Source: Fodinibius sp052060035
GTDB taxonomy: Bacteria; Bacteroidota; Rhodothermia; Balneolales; Balneolaceae
Assembly (NCBI RefSeq): GCF_052060035.1
Contig: NZ_JBPOEA010000006.1
Location: 1 to 64,000, forward strand
Direction: 5' to 3'
DNA: 64,000 nt
The position numbers were made by a program, and so were the translations under genes. Positions 15,870 to 25,223 of the stretch are shown in pieces (position 1 is the stretch's first letter; each line of letters opens with the position of its first letter). The notes under the pieces were generated by a model. It made no database searches. It worked only from the letters and a program-made list of their open reading frames with translations, and had not been told where the DNA came from.

Positions 15870-17273
15870 CTATGCCTTCCAAATCTGGGAACTGGTTCGT
15901 GGTTGAATATTTTTCATCGCATTGCGGGTATCAATAATAACATCATTCCAATCGGCCAACTCTTGGTAATTTATATCAGAGTGATTGGTTGAAATAATTA
16001 CAGCATCAAATTCCGAAATGGTTTCTTTATTCCACGCCACGGTCTTTAGTCCAGTCCAGTCTTTATGCTCTCTTGTTTCCCATATTTCGGGTATGTAATG
16101 ATCGTAATAAGAGATATTAGCCCCATATTTATTCAGCAGATCCATCAGCTTAAAAGTCGGTGATTCTCGCAGATCATCTACATCGGGCTTATACGCAAGA
16201 CCAATAATCAACACATTACTATCATTAACCGCCTTGTGGTGTGAATTCAGGGCCTTAATCGTCCGCTCTACAACATATCGCGGCATACTGGTGTTTATTT
16301 CACCGGCTAATTCAATGAAACGCGTATTTTGCTCATACTCACGGGCTTTCCATGTTAAATAAAACGGATCAATGGGAATACAGTGCCCGCCTAATCCCGG
16401 GCCGGGGGTAAACTTCATAAAGCCAAAAGGCTTGGTAGCTGCGGCATCCAATACTTCATGAATATCAATACCCATTTCCTGGAAGACGACTTTCAACTCG
16501 TTAACCAGTGCAATATTCACCGATCGGAATATATTTTCGGTGAGCTTAACCGCTTCGGCCGTTTTATTATTTGAAACGGGGACCGTTTCCACAATAACGG
16601 AATCATATAATGCCTTGGCGACAGCAAGAGCATCAGCCCCGTCGGCCCCAACTACTTTTGGAATTTTAGCAGTATTAAAATTTGGATTCCCAGGATCTTC
16701 GCGCTCCGGGCTATATGCCACAAAGAAATCCTTGCCTGATTGCATTCCTGAAACTTTCTCTAAAATCGGAATAATAAGCTCGTCGGTTGTCCCGGGATAC
16801 GAAGTCGATTCTAATATAACCAGCTGCCCTTTTTGAAGTTGTTTAGCAATAGTCTGTGTTGTTTGCTCAACATATTGCATATCAGGCTCGCGGTAGGTAT
16901 TCAACGGAGTTGGCACACACATAATAATGGCATCTACCTCGCTAAGTTTTGCAAACTCAAGGGTCGCCGAGCACCGATCCGAAGCTGCAAGTTTTTCCAT
17001 CATATCATAGCCAAGATGCTTTATATAAGGCTTGCCGCTTTCGATATTATTAATTTTAGTCTGATCCACATCAAAACCAACAACCGGAAAACCCTTTTCA
17101 TGGAACGTCCACATAAGGGGAAGTCCTACATAGCCAAGACCAATAATACCTATCTTAGCCGTACGATTTTGGATGTGATTAATGAATTTTTCTCGTAATT
17201 GAACAATGGGCTTCGGCTTTACTATGCCCGTATTATTATTGGATGTAATTGGAAAGCTTGGAATAGTCTTCAT
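15870..17273 (-). CDS. wbpA: UDP-N-acetylglucosamine 6-dehydrogenase (WbpA-like)
   Basis: This is a 467-residue nucleotide-sugar dehydrogenase making a uronic acid form of a HexNAc sugar with two NAD molecules. TAKIGIIGLGYVGLPL near residue 38 is the NAD site, LESTSYPGTTDEL the central motif, and GLGGHCIPIDPFYLTWKARE near residue 290 carries the catalytic cysteine. The extended N-terminus before the Rossmann motif and the GHCIPIDPFYLTWKA block fit WbpA-type enzymes acting on UDP-GlcNAc better than WecC. The gene start overlaps the end of gmd by 38 bases. Together with the adjacent 2-epimerase it could also supply ManNAcA-type precursors. Exact substrate is inferred. Confidence 0.88.
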   Translation of the reverse strand: MKTIPSFPITSNNNTGIVKPKPIVQLREKFINHIQNRTAKIGIIGLGYVGLPLMWTFHEKGFPVVGFDVDQTKINNIESGKPYIKHLGYDMMEKLAASDRCSATLEFAKLSEVDAIIMCVPTPLNTYREPDMQYVEQTTQTIAKQLQKGQLVILESTSYPGTTDELIIPILEKVSGMQSGKDFFVAYSPEREDPGNPNFNTAKIPKVVGADGADALAVAKALYDSVIVETVPVSNNKTAEAVKLTENIFRSVNIALVNELKVVFQEMGIDIHEVLDAAATKPFGFMKFTPGPGLGGHCIPIDPFYLTWKAREYEQNTRFIELAGEINTSMPRYVVERTIKALNSHHKAVNDSNVLIIGLAYKPDVDDLRESPTFKLMDLLNKYGANISYYDHYIPEIWETREHKDWTGLKTVAWNKETISEFDAVIISTNHSDINYQELADWNDVIIDTRNAMKNIQPRTSSQIWKA

Positions 17274-18348
17274 CTTTATTATTTATTATGAGGTTAATTT
17301 TTTCTTGGTCTTCACGAACCATCTCTTCAATAAGTCCTTCAAAGGTATATTTAGGAGTCCATCCCAATTTTTGTCGGGCTTTGGTGGCATCTCCAATAAG
17401 TAGATCCACTTCGGTAGGACGAAAATAGCGGGGATCTATTTCAATAATCACATCCCCTGTTTCTGCATTTATCCCCTTTTCATCAATCCCTTTACCAATC
17501 CATTTGAGCGTAACACCGGCATGGTAAAATGCCAATTCACAAAGCTCTCGTACACTGTGGGTTACCCCTGTAGCTAACACCAGATCTTCAGGATCATCCT
17601 GCTGAAGCATTAGATACATGCCTTCGATATAATCCTTTGCATGTCCCCAATCCCGTTTAGCTTCCAAGTTTCCAAGATAGGTTTTCTCCTGTAAGCCGGC
17701 GGCGATACGAACGGCTGCACGCGTTATTTTTCGGGTCACAAACGTCTCTCCGCGAACGGGGGACTCGTGGTTAAACAGAATCCCATTTACCGCGTACATG
17801 CCATAAGCCTCACGATAATTTACAGTAATCCAGTAGGCATAAAGTTTGGCCACACCGTAGGGGGAACGCGGATAAAACGGTGTGGATTCGCACTGCGGAA
17901 CTTCCTGCACCTTACCATAGAGTTCACTTGTGGAAGCTTGATAAAATTTAGTTTTGTCTGCTAAACCCAGAATTCGGATAGCCTCAAGAATGCGAAGAGT
18001 TCCCAGTGCATCACTATTGGCAGTATATTCAGGAGCTTCAAAAGATACCTGTACATGACTCTGTGCTCCCAAATTATAAATCTCATCGGGTTGGGTATCC
18101 TGGATAATACGAATCAAATTTGTTGAGTCGGTTAAGTCACCGTAATGAAGATAAAACGGTAGTTCATCAGCATGAGGATCTTGATAAATGTGATCAACAC
18201 GACCGGTATTAAATGAGCTTGATCGGCGTTTAATACCATGCACCTCGTATCCTTTTTGCAGTAGAAAATCTGCCAAATACGAACCATCCTGGCCAGTTAC
18301 TCCTGTGATCAATGCTACTTTTCTATTCTCTTTCAAACCATCCCTCAC
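17236..18348 (-). CDS. gmd: GDP-mannose 4,6-dehydratase
   Basis: This 370-residue SDR converts GDP-mannose to GDP-4-keto-6-deoxymannose, the first step to GDP-fucose, GDP-rhamnose and relatives. The N-terminal VALITGVTGQDGSYLADFLL is the hallmark Gmd NADP motif. QASTSELYGK carries the catalytic threonine/serine and glutamate, and YPRSPYGVAKLYAYW holds the YxxxK pair. NHESPVRGETFVTRKITRA is also diagnostic. The frame opens with GTG at 18348. A TTG four codons later has a GAGGG ribosome site and is the alternative start. It is followed in the pathway by the adjacent GDP-fucose synthase gene upstream. Confidence 0.96.
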   Translation of the reverse strand: MRDGLKENRKVALITGVTGQDGSYLADFLLQKGYEVHGIKRRSSSFNTGRVDHIYQDPHADELPFYLHYGDLTDSTNLIRIIQDTQPDEIYNLGAQSHVQVSFEAPEYTANSDALGTLRILEAIRILGLADKTKFYQASTSELYGKVQEVPQCESTPFYPRSPYGVAKLYAYWITVNYREAYGMYAVNGILFNHESPVRGETFVTRKITRAAVRIAAGLQEKTYLGNLEAKRDWGHAKDYIEGMYLMLQQDDPEDLVLATGVTHSVRELCELAFYHAGVTLKWIGKGIDEKGINAETGDVIIEIDPRYFRPTEVDLLIGDATKARQKLGWTPKYTFEGLIEEMVREDQEKINLIINNKDEDYSKLSNYIQ

Positions 18349-18372
18349 TATTTATTTAAAACTTATTTTACG

Positions 18373-19320
18373 TTATAGCTTTACTTCTTTTAACTGATTT
18401 GTATTCTGCAGAAACCATCGGTATGTTTCCGTAAGGCCTTCTGACAACGTCTTATTATGCTTCCATCCCAAAGCGTGTAATTTGGAGACATCCAGAAGTT
18501 TTCTCGGTGTCCCATCAGGCTTAGAAGTATCCCAAATAATTTCACCCTCATGGCCTACTATCCGTTGTATCAAGTATGCAAGCTCACATATTGAGATATC
18601 TTTGCCCGTACCCACATTATACATATCCCCCTCAATCTCGTTTTCTACGGCAAAAAGAATAGCCATGGCCAAATCCTGAACATGCAGAAACTCCCTCTTG
18701 GGTGCTCCCGTCCCCCATAGCGTTACAGGAGCATGACCGTTTTCAGTCGCCTCATAAAATTTTCTGATCATAGCCGGTACTACATGTGAAGTCTCGAGAT
18801 CAAAATTATCTCTGGGACCATATAAATTCGTCGGCATCAGCGAAACGTAGTTACGTCCATATTGACGATTTAAGGCTTCACAAAGCTTAATACCCGCAAT
18901 CTTTGCAATCGCATACCACTGATTGGTTGGCTCCAAAGAACCAGTCAACAAATACTCTTCTTTGATAGGCTGCGAGGCATGCTTGGGATAAATACAAGAA
19001 CTGCCGAGAAAAATGAACTGCTTCACATTATATTTATGAGCAGCATTTATCACATTCGTCTGAATGGCCAGATTATCATGTAAGAAAGGATATGGATTTT
19101 GATCGTTAGCCAAAATACCTCCCACCCTTGCAGCCGCCAAAACAATGATATCCGGGCACTCTCTTCCAACAAACTCATTCACGACTTGCTGGTCACGCAG
19201 ATCCAGCTCACTGCGAGATCTGGTTACAATATTTGAATAACCTTTGCTTTTAAAAAGCTCAAGCGTAGCTGCCCCTACCATCCCCCGATGACCCGCTATA
19301 TATACTTTATTTTGTTTCAT
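18373..19320 (-). CDS. fcl: GDP-L-fucose synthase
   Basis: This is a 315-residue epimerase-reductase converting the Gmd product to GDP-L-fucose with NADPH. VYIAGHRGMVGAATLEL is the diagnostic N-terminal motif. FLGSSCIYPKHASQPIKEEYL carries the catalytic serine and cysteine, and NQWYAIAKIAGIKLCEAL the YxxxK pair. SLMPTNLYGPRDNFDLETSHV is typical of the family. It is the first gene of the unit fcl, gmd, dehydrogenase, 2-epimerase, which reads from the sigma-54 type element at 19362-19380. The presence of this pair says that the polysaccharide probably contains L-fucose or a derivative. Confidence 0.96.
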   Translation of the reverse strand: MKQNKVYIAGHRGMVGAATLELFKSKGYSNIVTRSRSELDLRDQQVVNEFVGRECPDIIVLAAARVGGILANDQNPYPFLHDNLAIQTNVINAAHKYNVKQFIFLGSSCIYPKHASQPIKEEYLLTGSLEPTNQWYAIAKIAGIKLCEALNRQYGRNYVSLMPTNLYGPRDNFDLETSHVVPAMIRKFYEATENGHAPVTLWGTGAPKREFLHVQDLAMAILFAVENEIEGDMYNVGTGKDISICELAYLIQRIVGHEGEIIWDTSKPDGTPRKLLDVSKLHALGWKHNKTLSEGLTETYRWFLQNTNQLKEVKL

Positions 19321-19361
19321 ATCCTGATTTTCAAAGAAATAATAATTCTGTGTAGAACTTA

Positions 19362-19380
19362 GTTACAACAACTGTACCAC
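19362..19380 (-). promoter_or_regulatory. Sigma-54 type promoter element
   Basis: The minus strand reads GTGGTAC-AGTTG-TTGTAAC. Its -12 half is identical to those at 6990 and 9772, and its -24 half to that at 13390. It lies about 45 bases before the fcl start. GAGTAATAATT and GATGAGCAATAATT segments at about 19455-19496 lie upstream of it. Confidence 0.7.
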
Positions 19381-19621
19381 CTTTGAGCAGAGCTATTCTT
19401 GATCCCCTAACTTGAACACACTTGCCCTTTTCTATTCATGGAAAAAGTATCCACGAGTAATAATTATATACTGACGGATAGGATGAGCAATAATTTTACA
19501 ATTCATGATTGGCAAGAACCGGGCATGCTCAGTTATATTTATCGTCGTCGATATTTTTACAGTCATTTCGTATTTTCCTTTTGATCGATCTGCGAACCGA
19601 AATCCCACCATCTACGAATAC

Positions 19622-20956
19622 ATGAAAAAAGTTGCTTTTAAAACCCTCGGCTGTAAGCTCAATTACTCCGAAACGATGGCCATACAGCGCGACTTTGAGC
19701 AAGAAGGCTATGATATAACCGATTTTGATACCCATGCGGATATCTATGTCGTTAATACCTGTTCGGTGACGCAAAGTGCCAACAGTACCTGCCGCAATAC
19801 CGTACGACGTGCGCTTCGCAGAAATCCCGAGGCTTTTGTTGCCGTTATCGGGTGTTATGCTCAGCTGGAACCTGAAGAAATTGCTGAGATCGACGGAGTA
19901 GATGCGGTACTCGGAGCCAAGAATAAATTTAAATTACTCGAACTATTTGATGATTTTGAAAAACGATCGGAACCCATTGTATATAATTCAGATGTGAACG
20001 AGGCAGTTGATTTCCACAATGCTTTTTCTGCGGATGATCGAACCCGAGCTTTCCTAAAAGTACAGGATGGCTGCAGCTATAACTGCTCGTTTTGTACCAT
20101 CCCGATGGCGCGTGGCGAAAGTCGTAGCCCGAAAATTAATACCGTTGTTGAAAATGCAAAGTTATTGGTTGAAGACGGTTTTAAAGAAGTAGTTGTTACA
20201 GGTGTGAATGCCGGTGATTTCGGACGTGGAACGGATCAAAACTTTTTAATGCTCCTGCAACAATTGGATGCTGTAGATGGACTTGAACGCATCCGGTTTT
20301 CATCGGTAGAACCTAACCTGATGCATGAAGATATTATTCACTTCACAGCGGAATCAGATAAAATACAGCCACACTTCCACATGCCCCTCCAAAGCGGTAG
20401 CGATAAAATGTTGGGACTCATGCGGCGACGTTATCAATCTGATCTGTATCGACAACGGGTTGAACTCATTAAAAAATTGATGCCCGATGCTGCAATTGGT
20501 GTGGATGTCATTACCGGTCATCCGGGTGAAACTGATGAGCTTTTTCAAGAATCCTATGATTTTGTCAATAGTCTTCCTGTTTCCTATCTGCATGTTTTTA
20601 CCTATTCGGAACGCCCCAATACACATGCCTTAACTATTGAGCCAGAAGTACAAAACAGCGTACGTAAAGAACGCACTCATAAAATGCGTCGTCTTTCCAA
20701 GAAGAAACGGTTTAATTTTGATACTTCCTTTACAGGCGAAGTTCGTCCGGTGCTATTTGAGGGAGCAAATCATGATGGTGCCATGCTGGGTTGGACGGAT
20801 AATTACATCCGCGTTGGTATTCCCTATAACTCCCAGTACGAAAACAGGATTTTACCGGTCAGGCTGGGAGCTCGATCTAATGAGGGGTATCTGATTGGAG
20901 AATTAACTCGGGAGGCGAAACAAGAACAAGAAGTAATTGCCGAAATTGTTGGATAA
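19622..20956 (+). CDS. mtaB: tRNA t6A37 methylthiotransferase MtaB
   Basis: This is a 444-residue radical-SAM methylthiotransferase that turns t6A into ms2t6A at tRNA position 37. The N-terminal VAFKTLGCKLNYSET and VNTCSVT and VIGCYAQLEP supply the three cysteines of the first Fe-S cluster. GCSYNCSFCTIPMARGESRS holds the radical-SAM CxxxCxxC. The C-terminal 60 residues form a TRAM-like domain. I start at ATG 19622, where homology begins. The longer frame from 19505 adds an unlikely hydrophobic leader. It is unrelated to the polysaccharide genes and begins a housekeeping block. Confidence 0.93.
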   Translation: MKKVAFKTLGCKLNYSETMAIQRDFEQEGYDITDFDTHADIYVVNTCSVTQSANSTCRNTVRRALRRNPEAFVAVIGCYAQLEPEEIAEIDGVDAVLGAKNKFKLLELFDDFEKRSEPIVYNSDVNEAVDFHNAFSADDRTRAFLKVQDGCSYNCSFCTIPMARGESRSPKINTVVENAKLLVEDGFKEVVVTGVNAGDFGRGTDQNFLMLLQQLDAVDGLERIRFSSVEPNLMHEDIIHFTAESDKIQPHFHMPLQSGSDKMLGLMRRRYQSDLYRQRVELIKKLMPDAAIGVDVITGHPGETDELFQESYDFVNSLPVSYLHVFTYSERPNTHALTIEPEVQNSVRKERTHKMRRLSKKKRFNFDTSFTGEVRPVLFEGANHDGAMLGWTDNYIRVGIPYNSQYENRILPVRLGARSNEGYLIGELTREAKQEQEVIAEIVG

Positions 20957-20963
20957 AAAAATT

Positions 20964-21821
20964 ATGACTGATTCTGACCGAGATCCCAAAAAAGTTATTG
21001 CAGATGCAATTAATTTCATTAAGCAAGAGCGTGAACTGTATGGGGATTTTTCGATGGATCCTGAAAATAAAGTATCTCCCCAAGACAAATCCACTCCTTC
21101 CCACGCATCACCTTCGCCCAACAGCGTTGTAACAGAGCCATCCGTGCAAGAAACATCTTCCGGACAAAATACCCAACATGATGAGGAATTTACTTCACAA
21201 GAAGGGTTATTTAATAAGGATCAATCCAATGATGTATATTATCACATTGATAAATGTGATTCTCTAGAGGAGCTTAAAGCGCTGTGTGAAAAAGCTGATG
21301 TGCTTCGTACCGATTTGGAAGAAACGCAATTGGTTTTTGGCGTCGGAAATCCCACTGCGGATTTAATGATTATTGGTGAAGCGCCCGGGGCCGAGGAGGA
21401 TAAACAAGGTGAGCCTTTTGTAGGAAAGGCCGGACAATTACTGAATAAAATCCTTGATGCCATTAACTTCAAGCGGGAGGATGTTTACATCGCCAATATT
21501 CTAAAACACCGCCCCCCAAATAACCGGAATCCCAAACCGGAAGAACGCGAACGAAGCCTGCCTTTTTTATTGCGACAAATTGATTTAATTGAGCCGAAAT
21601 TAATTTTAGCCGTTGGTAAAGTGGCCGCCCAAACACTTCTGGATAATAACCTATCCCTAACAAAGATGAGGGGCCAATTTCACGATTTTAGGGGCAAATA
21701 TGAGTTATTAGCAACCTATCATCCCGCTGCATTGCTTCGCCATCCCAAATGGAAACGACCTACGTGGGAAGACGTTCAGCTGCTCCGCAAAAGATATGAT
21801 GAGCTTGGTGGACAACCCTGA
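20964..21821 (+). CDS. Family 4-like uracil-DNA glycosylase lacking Fe-S cysteines
   Basis: This is a 285-residue protein with a low-complexity N-terminal third and a C-terminal uracil-DNA glycosylase domain. It shows GEAPGAEEDKQGEPFVGKAG (motif 1), NILKHRPPNNRNPKPEE (motif 2) and ATYHPAALLRHPKWKRP (motif 3). Family 4 enzymes hold a 4Fe-4S cluster with four cysteines. Here the usual CxxC before VFGxGNP reads LCEKADVL, and the cysteine before PFLxRQ is replaced (ERSLPFLLRQ). ATG 20964 is chosen over an in-frame TTG at 20937 that overlaps mtaB. It removes uracil from DNA. The loss of the cluster ligands is discussed under findings. Confidence 0.87.
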   Translation: MTDSDRDPKKVIADAINFIKQERELYGDFSMDPENKVSPQDKSTPSHASPSPNSVVTEPSVQETSSGQNTQHDEEFTSQEGLFNKDQSNDVYYHIDKCDSLEELKALCEKADVLRTDLEETQLVFGVGNPTADLMIIGEAPGAEEDKQGEPFVGKAGQLLNKILDAINFKREDVYIANILKHRPPNNRNPKPEERERSLPFLLRQIDLIEPKLILAVGKVAAQTLLDNNLSLTKMRGQFHDFRGKYELLATYHPAALLRHPKWKRPTWEDVQLLRKRYDELGGQP

Positions 21822-21838
21822 AATTTTTAAAAAATTAA

Positions 21839-21878
21839 AGGGGCTTTTACTTCGGTAAGAGTGTCGCTTTTATTATAC
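21839..21878 (+). terminator. Weak hairpin after the uracil-DNA glycosylase gene
   Basis: CTTTTAC-TTCG-GTAAGAG forms a seven-pair stem with a stable TTCG loop. It is followed by a T-rich stretch about 18 bases later. It could be a weak terminator before dnaB. Confidence 0.4.
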
Positions 21879-21965
21879 TTATGGATGCATGAACAATAAA
21901 TAATTGGGATTGTTCATATCAGTCAGATCACACGAATTTTGCTATAATTTCAGATCAATTCTCGG

Positions 21966-23483
21966 ATGGCACCAAATAAAGGATCAAATTATAATAACTC
22001 GGACTCCAAAGTTTTGGATCAAGAAGGTCGCGTACCGCCCCAGGCTGTAGAGGTTGAAGAAGCTGTGCTGGGTTCCATGCTGATTGAACATGAAGCAGCG
22101 ACTATTGCCTTGCAGATGCTTTCTCCGGAAGATTTTTACAAGCCTGCGCATCAGCATATTTTTGAGGTGTTACACGATCTTTATGAGCGCGATAATCCTC
22201 TCGACCTGCTCACGGTGGAAAATGAATTACGCGATAAAGGATTACTTGATACTTGTGGTGGTGCCGGATACTTATCAGAGTTAACACGATCGGTCAGTTC
22301 AGCTGCCAATGTTGATTATCACGCCCAAATCATTGCTGAGAAAGCAACAAAGCGTAATTTAATTCTTGGTTGCACCGATATTATTAAACAAGCTTATGAC
22401 AGTTCTTCTGATACAATTGATGTACTGGATTTTGCGGAGCAGCGGATCTTTGATCTTGCTAATTCAAAGCAGCGATCCCAGGCCCAACCCATTGGGGATG
22501 TTTTAAAAGATACTCTCTCCTATCTGGAGGATATCCGGGGCAAATCCTCAGGGATTACCGGTGTTCCTACCGGCACCGATGTTGATAAAATGACGGCCGG
22601 CTGGCAAAACGGAGATCTTATTATTATTGCTGCGCGTCCTTCGATGGGTAAAACAGCCTATGTTTTAACTACGGCTCGTAACGCTGCTTTGCATCAAAAT
22701 GAAAAACTGCGTACCAAGGTGGCTATTTTTAGTCTGGAGATGTCAAACCAATCGCTTGTTCAGCGTCTATTGACCATGGAAGGACGGATTAATGCTCAGA
22801 GTGCGCGATCAGGCCAGTTAGAAGATGAGGATTTTAAGCGTCTTATTGATGCAGCCGGTCGACTTTTTACGGCCAATATTTTTGTGGATGACACGCCCGG
22901 CCTGAGCATTATGGAGCTCCGTACCAAAGCCCGGCGACTGAAAAGTGAACACGATATTGGCCTGGTCATTGTGGATTACCTGCAGTTGATGACCGCCAGC
23001 GGAGATCATGGTACCCGAGAGCAAGAAATTGCCTCAATATCTCGTGGACTTAAAGCCCTGGCCAAGGAATTAGATGTTCCGGTCGTTGCCCTATCGCAGC
23101 TTAGCCGGGCTGTTGAACAGCGAGGTGGTGACAAACGTCCTCAGCTTAGTGACCTTCGTGAATCGGGATCTATTGAGCAAGATGCTGATGTTGTAAGTTT
23201 TATCTATCGTCCAGAATATTATGGAATTAAAACTACGCCTGAGGGGCAATCCACTACGGGACTGGCAGAAATTATCATTGGCAAACAGCGTAACGGTCCA
23301 ACCGGAAGTGTCCCATTATATTTTGTGGAAGACTATGCTCGTTTCGAAAATCTTACAACCGCCGATGCCGGTCCGTATGGAGAACCTCAGGATAATTCTT
23401 CGAATAATGGTGAGCAATCAAACGATGGAGGCCCGCCACCGATGGGCCACAATCCCAGCGGTGACGATAGTGCTCCATTTTAA
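21966..23483 (+). CDS. dnaB: Replicative DNA helicase DnaB
   Basis: This 505-residue hexameric helicase unwinds DNA at the replication fork. The N-terminal domain begins with VPPQAVEVEEAVLGSMLIE, the standard DnaB opening. The RecA-like core has LIIIAARPSMGKTAYVLTTA (Walker A, near residue 225), KVAIFSLEMSNQSLVQRLL (H1a), IGLVIVDYLQLM (Walker B) and a VPVVALSQLSRAVEQR block. The C-terminal tail is acidic and rich in Asn, Ser and Pro (GEPQDNSSNNGEQSNDGGPP), as in many DnaB proteins. No intein is present. It is convergent with the membrane GT2 gene. Confidence 0.97.
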   Translation: MAPNKGSNYNNSDSKVLDQEGRVPPQAVEVEEAVLGSMLIEHEAATIALQMLSPEDFYKPAHQHIFEVLHDLYERDNPLDLLTVENELRDKGLLDTCGGAGYLSELTRSVSSAANVDYHAQIIAEKATKRNLILGCTDIIKQAYDSSSDTIDVLDFAEQRIFDLANSKQRSQAQPIGDVLKDTLSYLEDIRGKSSGITGVPTGTDVDKMTAGWQNGDLIIIAARPSMGKTAYVLTTARNAALHQNEKLRTKVAIFSLEMSNQSLVQRLLTMEGRINAQSARSGQLEDEDFKRLIDAAGRLFTANIFVDDTPGLSIMELRTKARRLKSEHDIGLVIVDYLQLMTASGDHGTREQEIASISRGLKALAKELDVPVVALSQLSRAVEQRGGDKRPQLSDLRESGSIEQDADVVSFIYRPEYYGIKTTPEGQSTTGLAEIIIGKQRNGPTGSVPLYFVEDYARFENLTTADAGPYGEPQDNSSNNGEQSNDGGPPPMGHNPSGDDSAPF

Positions 23484-23564
23484 AGCACTTTGCTATTCAA
23501 TTTACGTTCATGCAGCTCTTTTGATGACTCTTTCAGCTTTCTCTCTTTTTACTATTACTACAAA

Positions 23565-24788
23565 TTATTTTACGGGTTGATTCTCATCCTTAACTACAAG
23601 GGGATTATCTTTTCCCCCATGTCCTTCAACAACTTTTTCTTTTCTAAGAAACCTTTGGATGAGCCCTTTCGCCTTTACATAAACATTTATTGGTATATAA
23701 AAAGCCGATTTCAGAAACTTATTTTGAGAACCGGTACCTATCAAACTTATAAAAACACTTATCATTGATAATCCCATTATACCCAACCAAAGTAGTAATG
23801 GCGACGTTAATATCCATCCTCCCCACCAAACAGCTGCATTTATTATACTCATCGCTACAACAAAGAGTACCATATTTACAAATCGTGGAGAAATTAATTC
23901 AAATAGAATATTGATATATTTAAGGGATTTTGTTTTTAGTGTGTTACGTAATAGCTGAGGAGCATATTTCTTCAGAAGCTGATAGCTACCAGTATTTAGA
24001 TAACTATTTCTATTCCATTTCTCAGTCAAAATTTCTGTATATACAACAGCCTCGGGAGCAAAGTCTATTTCTATGCCATGTAAACGTAAGCTAAGACCAT
24101 ATTCATTTATACTTTGCTGTCCTTCTTTCCAAGGAAATTCATGTAATAATGAAGTGGAAAAACACATTCCATTGCTTCGAATATTGGTTCCTAATCCCAA
24201 TGCTTTACGCCCCTGTGGATAGATTATATAATCCATTAAAAAATTCATCTCGCAAATCTTATCAATCCATCCTTTTGGGGTATGCAAATTCTTATAACTA
24301 CCCTGTATAATCTCACTTCCCTGCTCCAGATAATAATTCATCACCTCCAAATAATTCCCAGATACCAATCCATCAGAATTAAATACGGTCATTGCATCAT
24401 AGGATTGTTCCTCTTCTAAGAGATGTGCAAACACCCACGGCAAAATATTTTTATTATCGCCGCGTAACTTATCTGAAGGGGGGATTACTATTTTAGCTCC
24501 CATTTTTTCTGCTACTTGAACAATACTATCAGTATAATTATCAGCAATAACGATTAAATCATATTTATTTTTGTGATAAACCAATCCGGACAAACTATAT
24601 AATGAACGAGATAATACCTGCTCTTTCTCCTGAATGAATAAAATGACTGCAAACTTACGACTTTTAACTGTTTCAAAATTATTGTCCCTATCCCTGCGGA
24701 AGGCGAATAAGCTAATCAGTAGATAATAAATAACAATACCCCCACCCATGATTAGCAATAAATAATTAAATACCTCAAAAAAAATCAT
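23565..24788 (-). CDS. Membrane GT2-type glycosyltransferase with altered catalytic motifs
   Basis: This is a 407-residue protein with an N-terminal helix (LLLIMGGGIVIYYLLISLFAF), a cytoplasmic GT2 domain, and two C-terminal helices, as in cellulose/PgaC-type processive synthases. The domain keeps the overall order but changes key positions. The DxD region reads VFNSDGLVSG, the usual TED reads INEYGLSLRL, and the usual QxxRW reads TEKWNRNSY. IRSNGMCFSTSLL matches the GGNG-like segment. It may therefore be non-processive or catalytically weak. It is divergent from the degenerate activator gene and has a canonical sigma-54 type element at 24890-24907. A polysaccharide function under the same regulatory logic is inferred. 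Confidence 0.72.
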   Translation of the reverse strand: MIFFEVFNYLLLIMGGGIVIYYLLISLFAFRRDRDNNFETVKSRKFAVILFIQEKEQVLSRSLYSLSGLVYHKNKYDLIVIADNYTDSIVQVAEKMGAKIVIPPSDKLRGDNKNILPWVFAHLLEEEQSYDAMTVFNSDGLVSGNYLEVMNYYLEQGSEIIQGSYKNLHTPKGWIDKICEMNFLMDYIIYPQGRKALGLGTNIRSNGMCFSTSLLHEFPWKEGQQSINEYGLSLRLHGIEIDFAPEAVVYTEILTEKWNRNSYLNTGSYQLLKKYAPQLLRNTLKTKSLKYINILFELISPRFVNMVLFVVAMSIINAAVWWGGWILTSPLLLWLGIMGLSMISVFISLIGTGSQNKFLKSAFYIPINVYVKAKGLIQRFLRKEKVVEGHGGKDNPLVVKDENQPVK

Positions 24789-24889
24789 TGGTTCTCTTCT
24801 TTAAAATATGTGATAAATAACTAAGTCTACTTTTAATATCTCTTGATCCATGTAGTTAAAGATGCCTGTTGCAACTATTCATCTTTTAT

Positions 24890-24907
24890 AAGCAACAAAC
24901 GCGCCAA
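24890..24907 (-). promoter_or_regulatory. Sigma-54 type promoter element
   Basis: The minus strand reads TTGGCGC-GTTTG-TTGCTT, matching the TGGC-N-C-N5-TTGCT consensus and keeping the -12 GC. It is about 100 bases upstream of the membrane GT2 start. Confidence 0.72.
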
Positions 24908-25223
24908 AATAGTAGAGAACCTTCTTATCTATAATAAATTAACCTATGACCATAGTTTGGTGGCATACCATATGTATAAATATACAGCTGTGAAGTCTTA
25001 TTATTCATAATTACACACTTTGTAAAATCTAAATATTATTTCTCAATATTTTTTTGAACCAATTTTTTAATAGAGAAGCAACAATATGTTGTGAATCAAT
25101 ATTACACTTTCTTAAAAATCTCCTATGAAATTAATTCCCAAGTACACCCGCTTGATGCTTAAAAATGAATGTCATATCTCTGCATTCTTTGATCAATCCA
25201 CTAAAACCTACCCTTAATAAAAT

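Noticed and set aside
19505..19621. Longer start for mtaB at 19505
   Set aside because: The extra 39 residues are a hydrophobic leader unlike the family, and the conserved start VAFKTLGCKLN follows ATG 19622.
24955..24980. TGGCAT-ACCAT-ATGTA on the plus strand as a further sigma-54 element
   Set aside because: The -12 half lacks TTG, and a better element for the same gene lies at 25224-25242.
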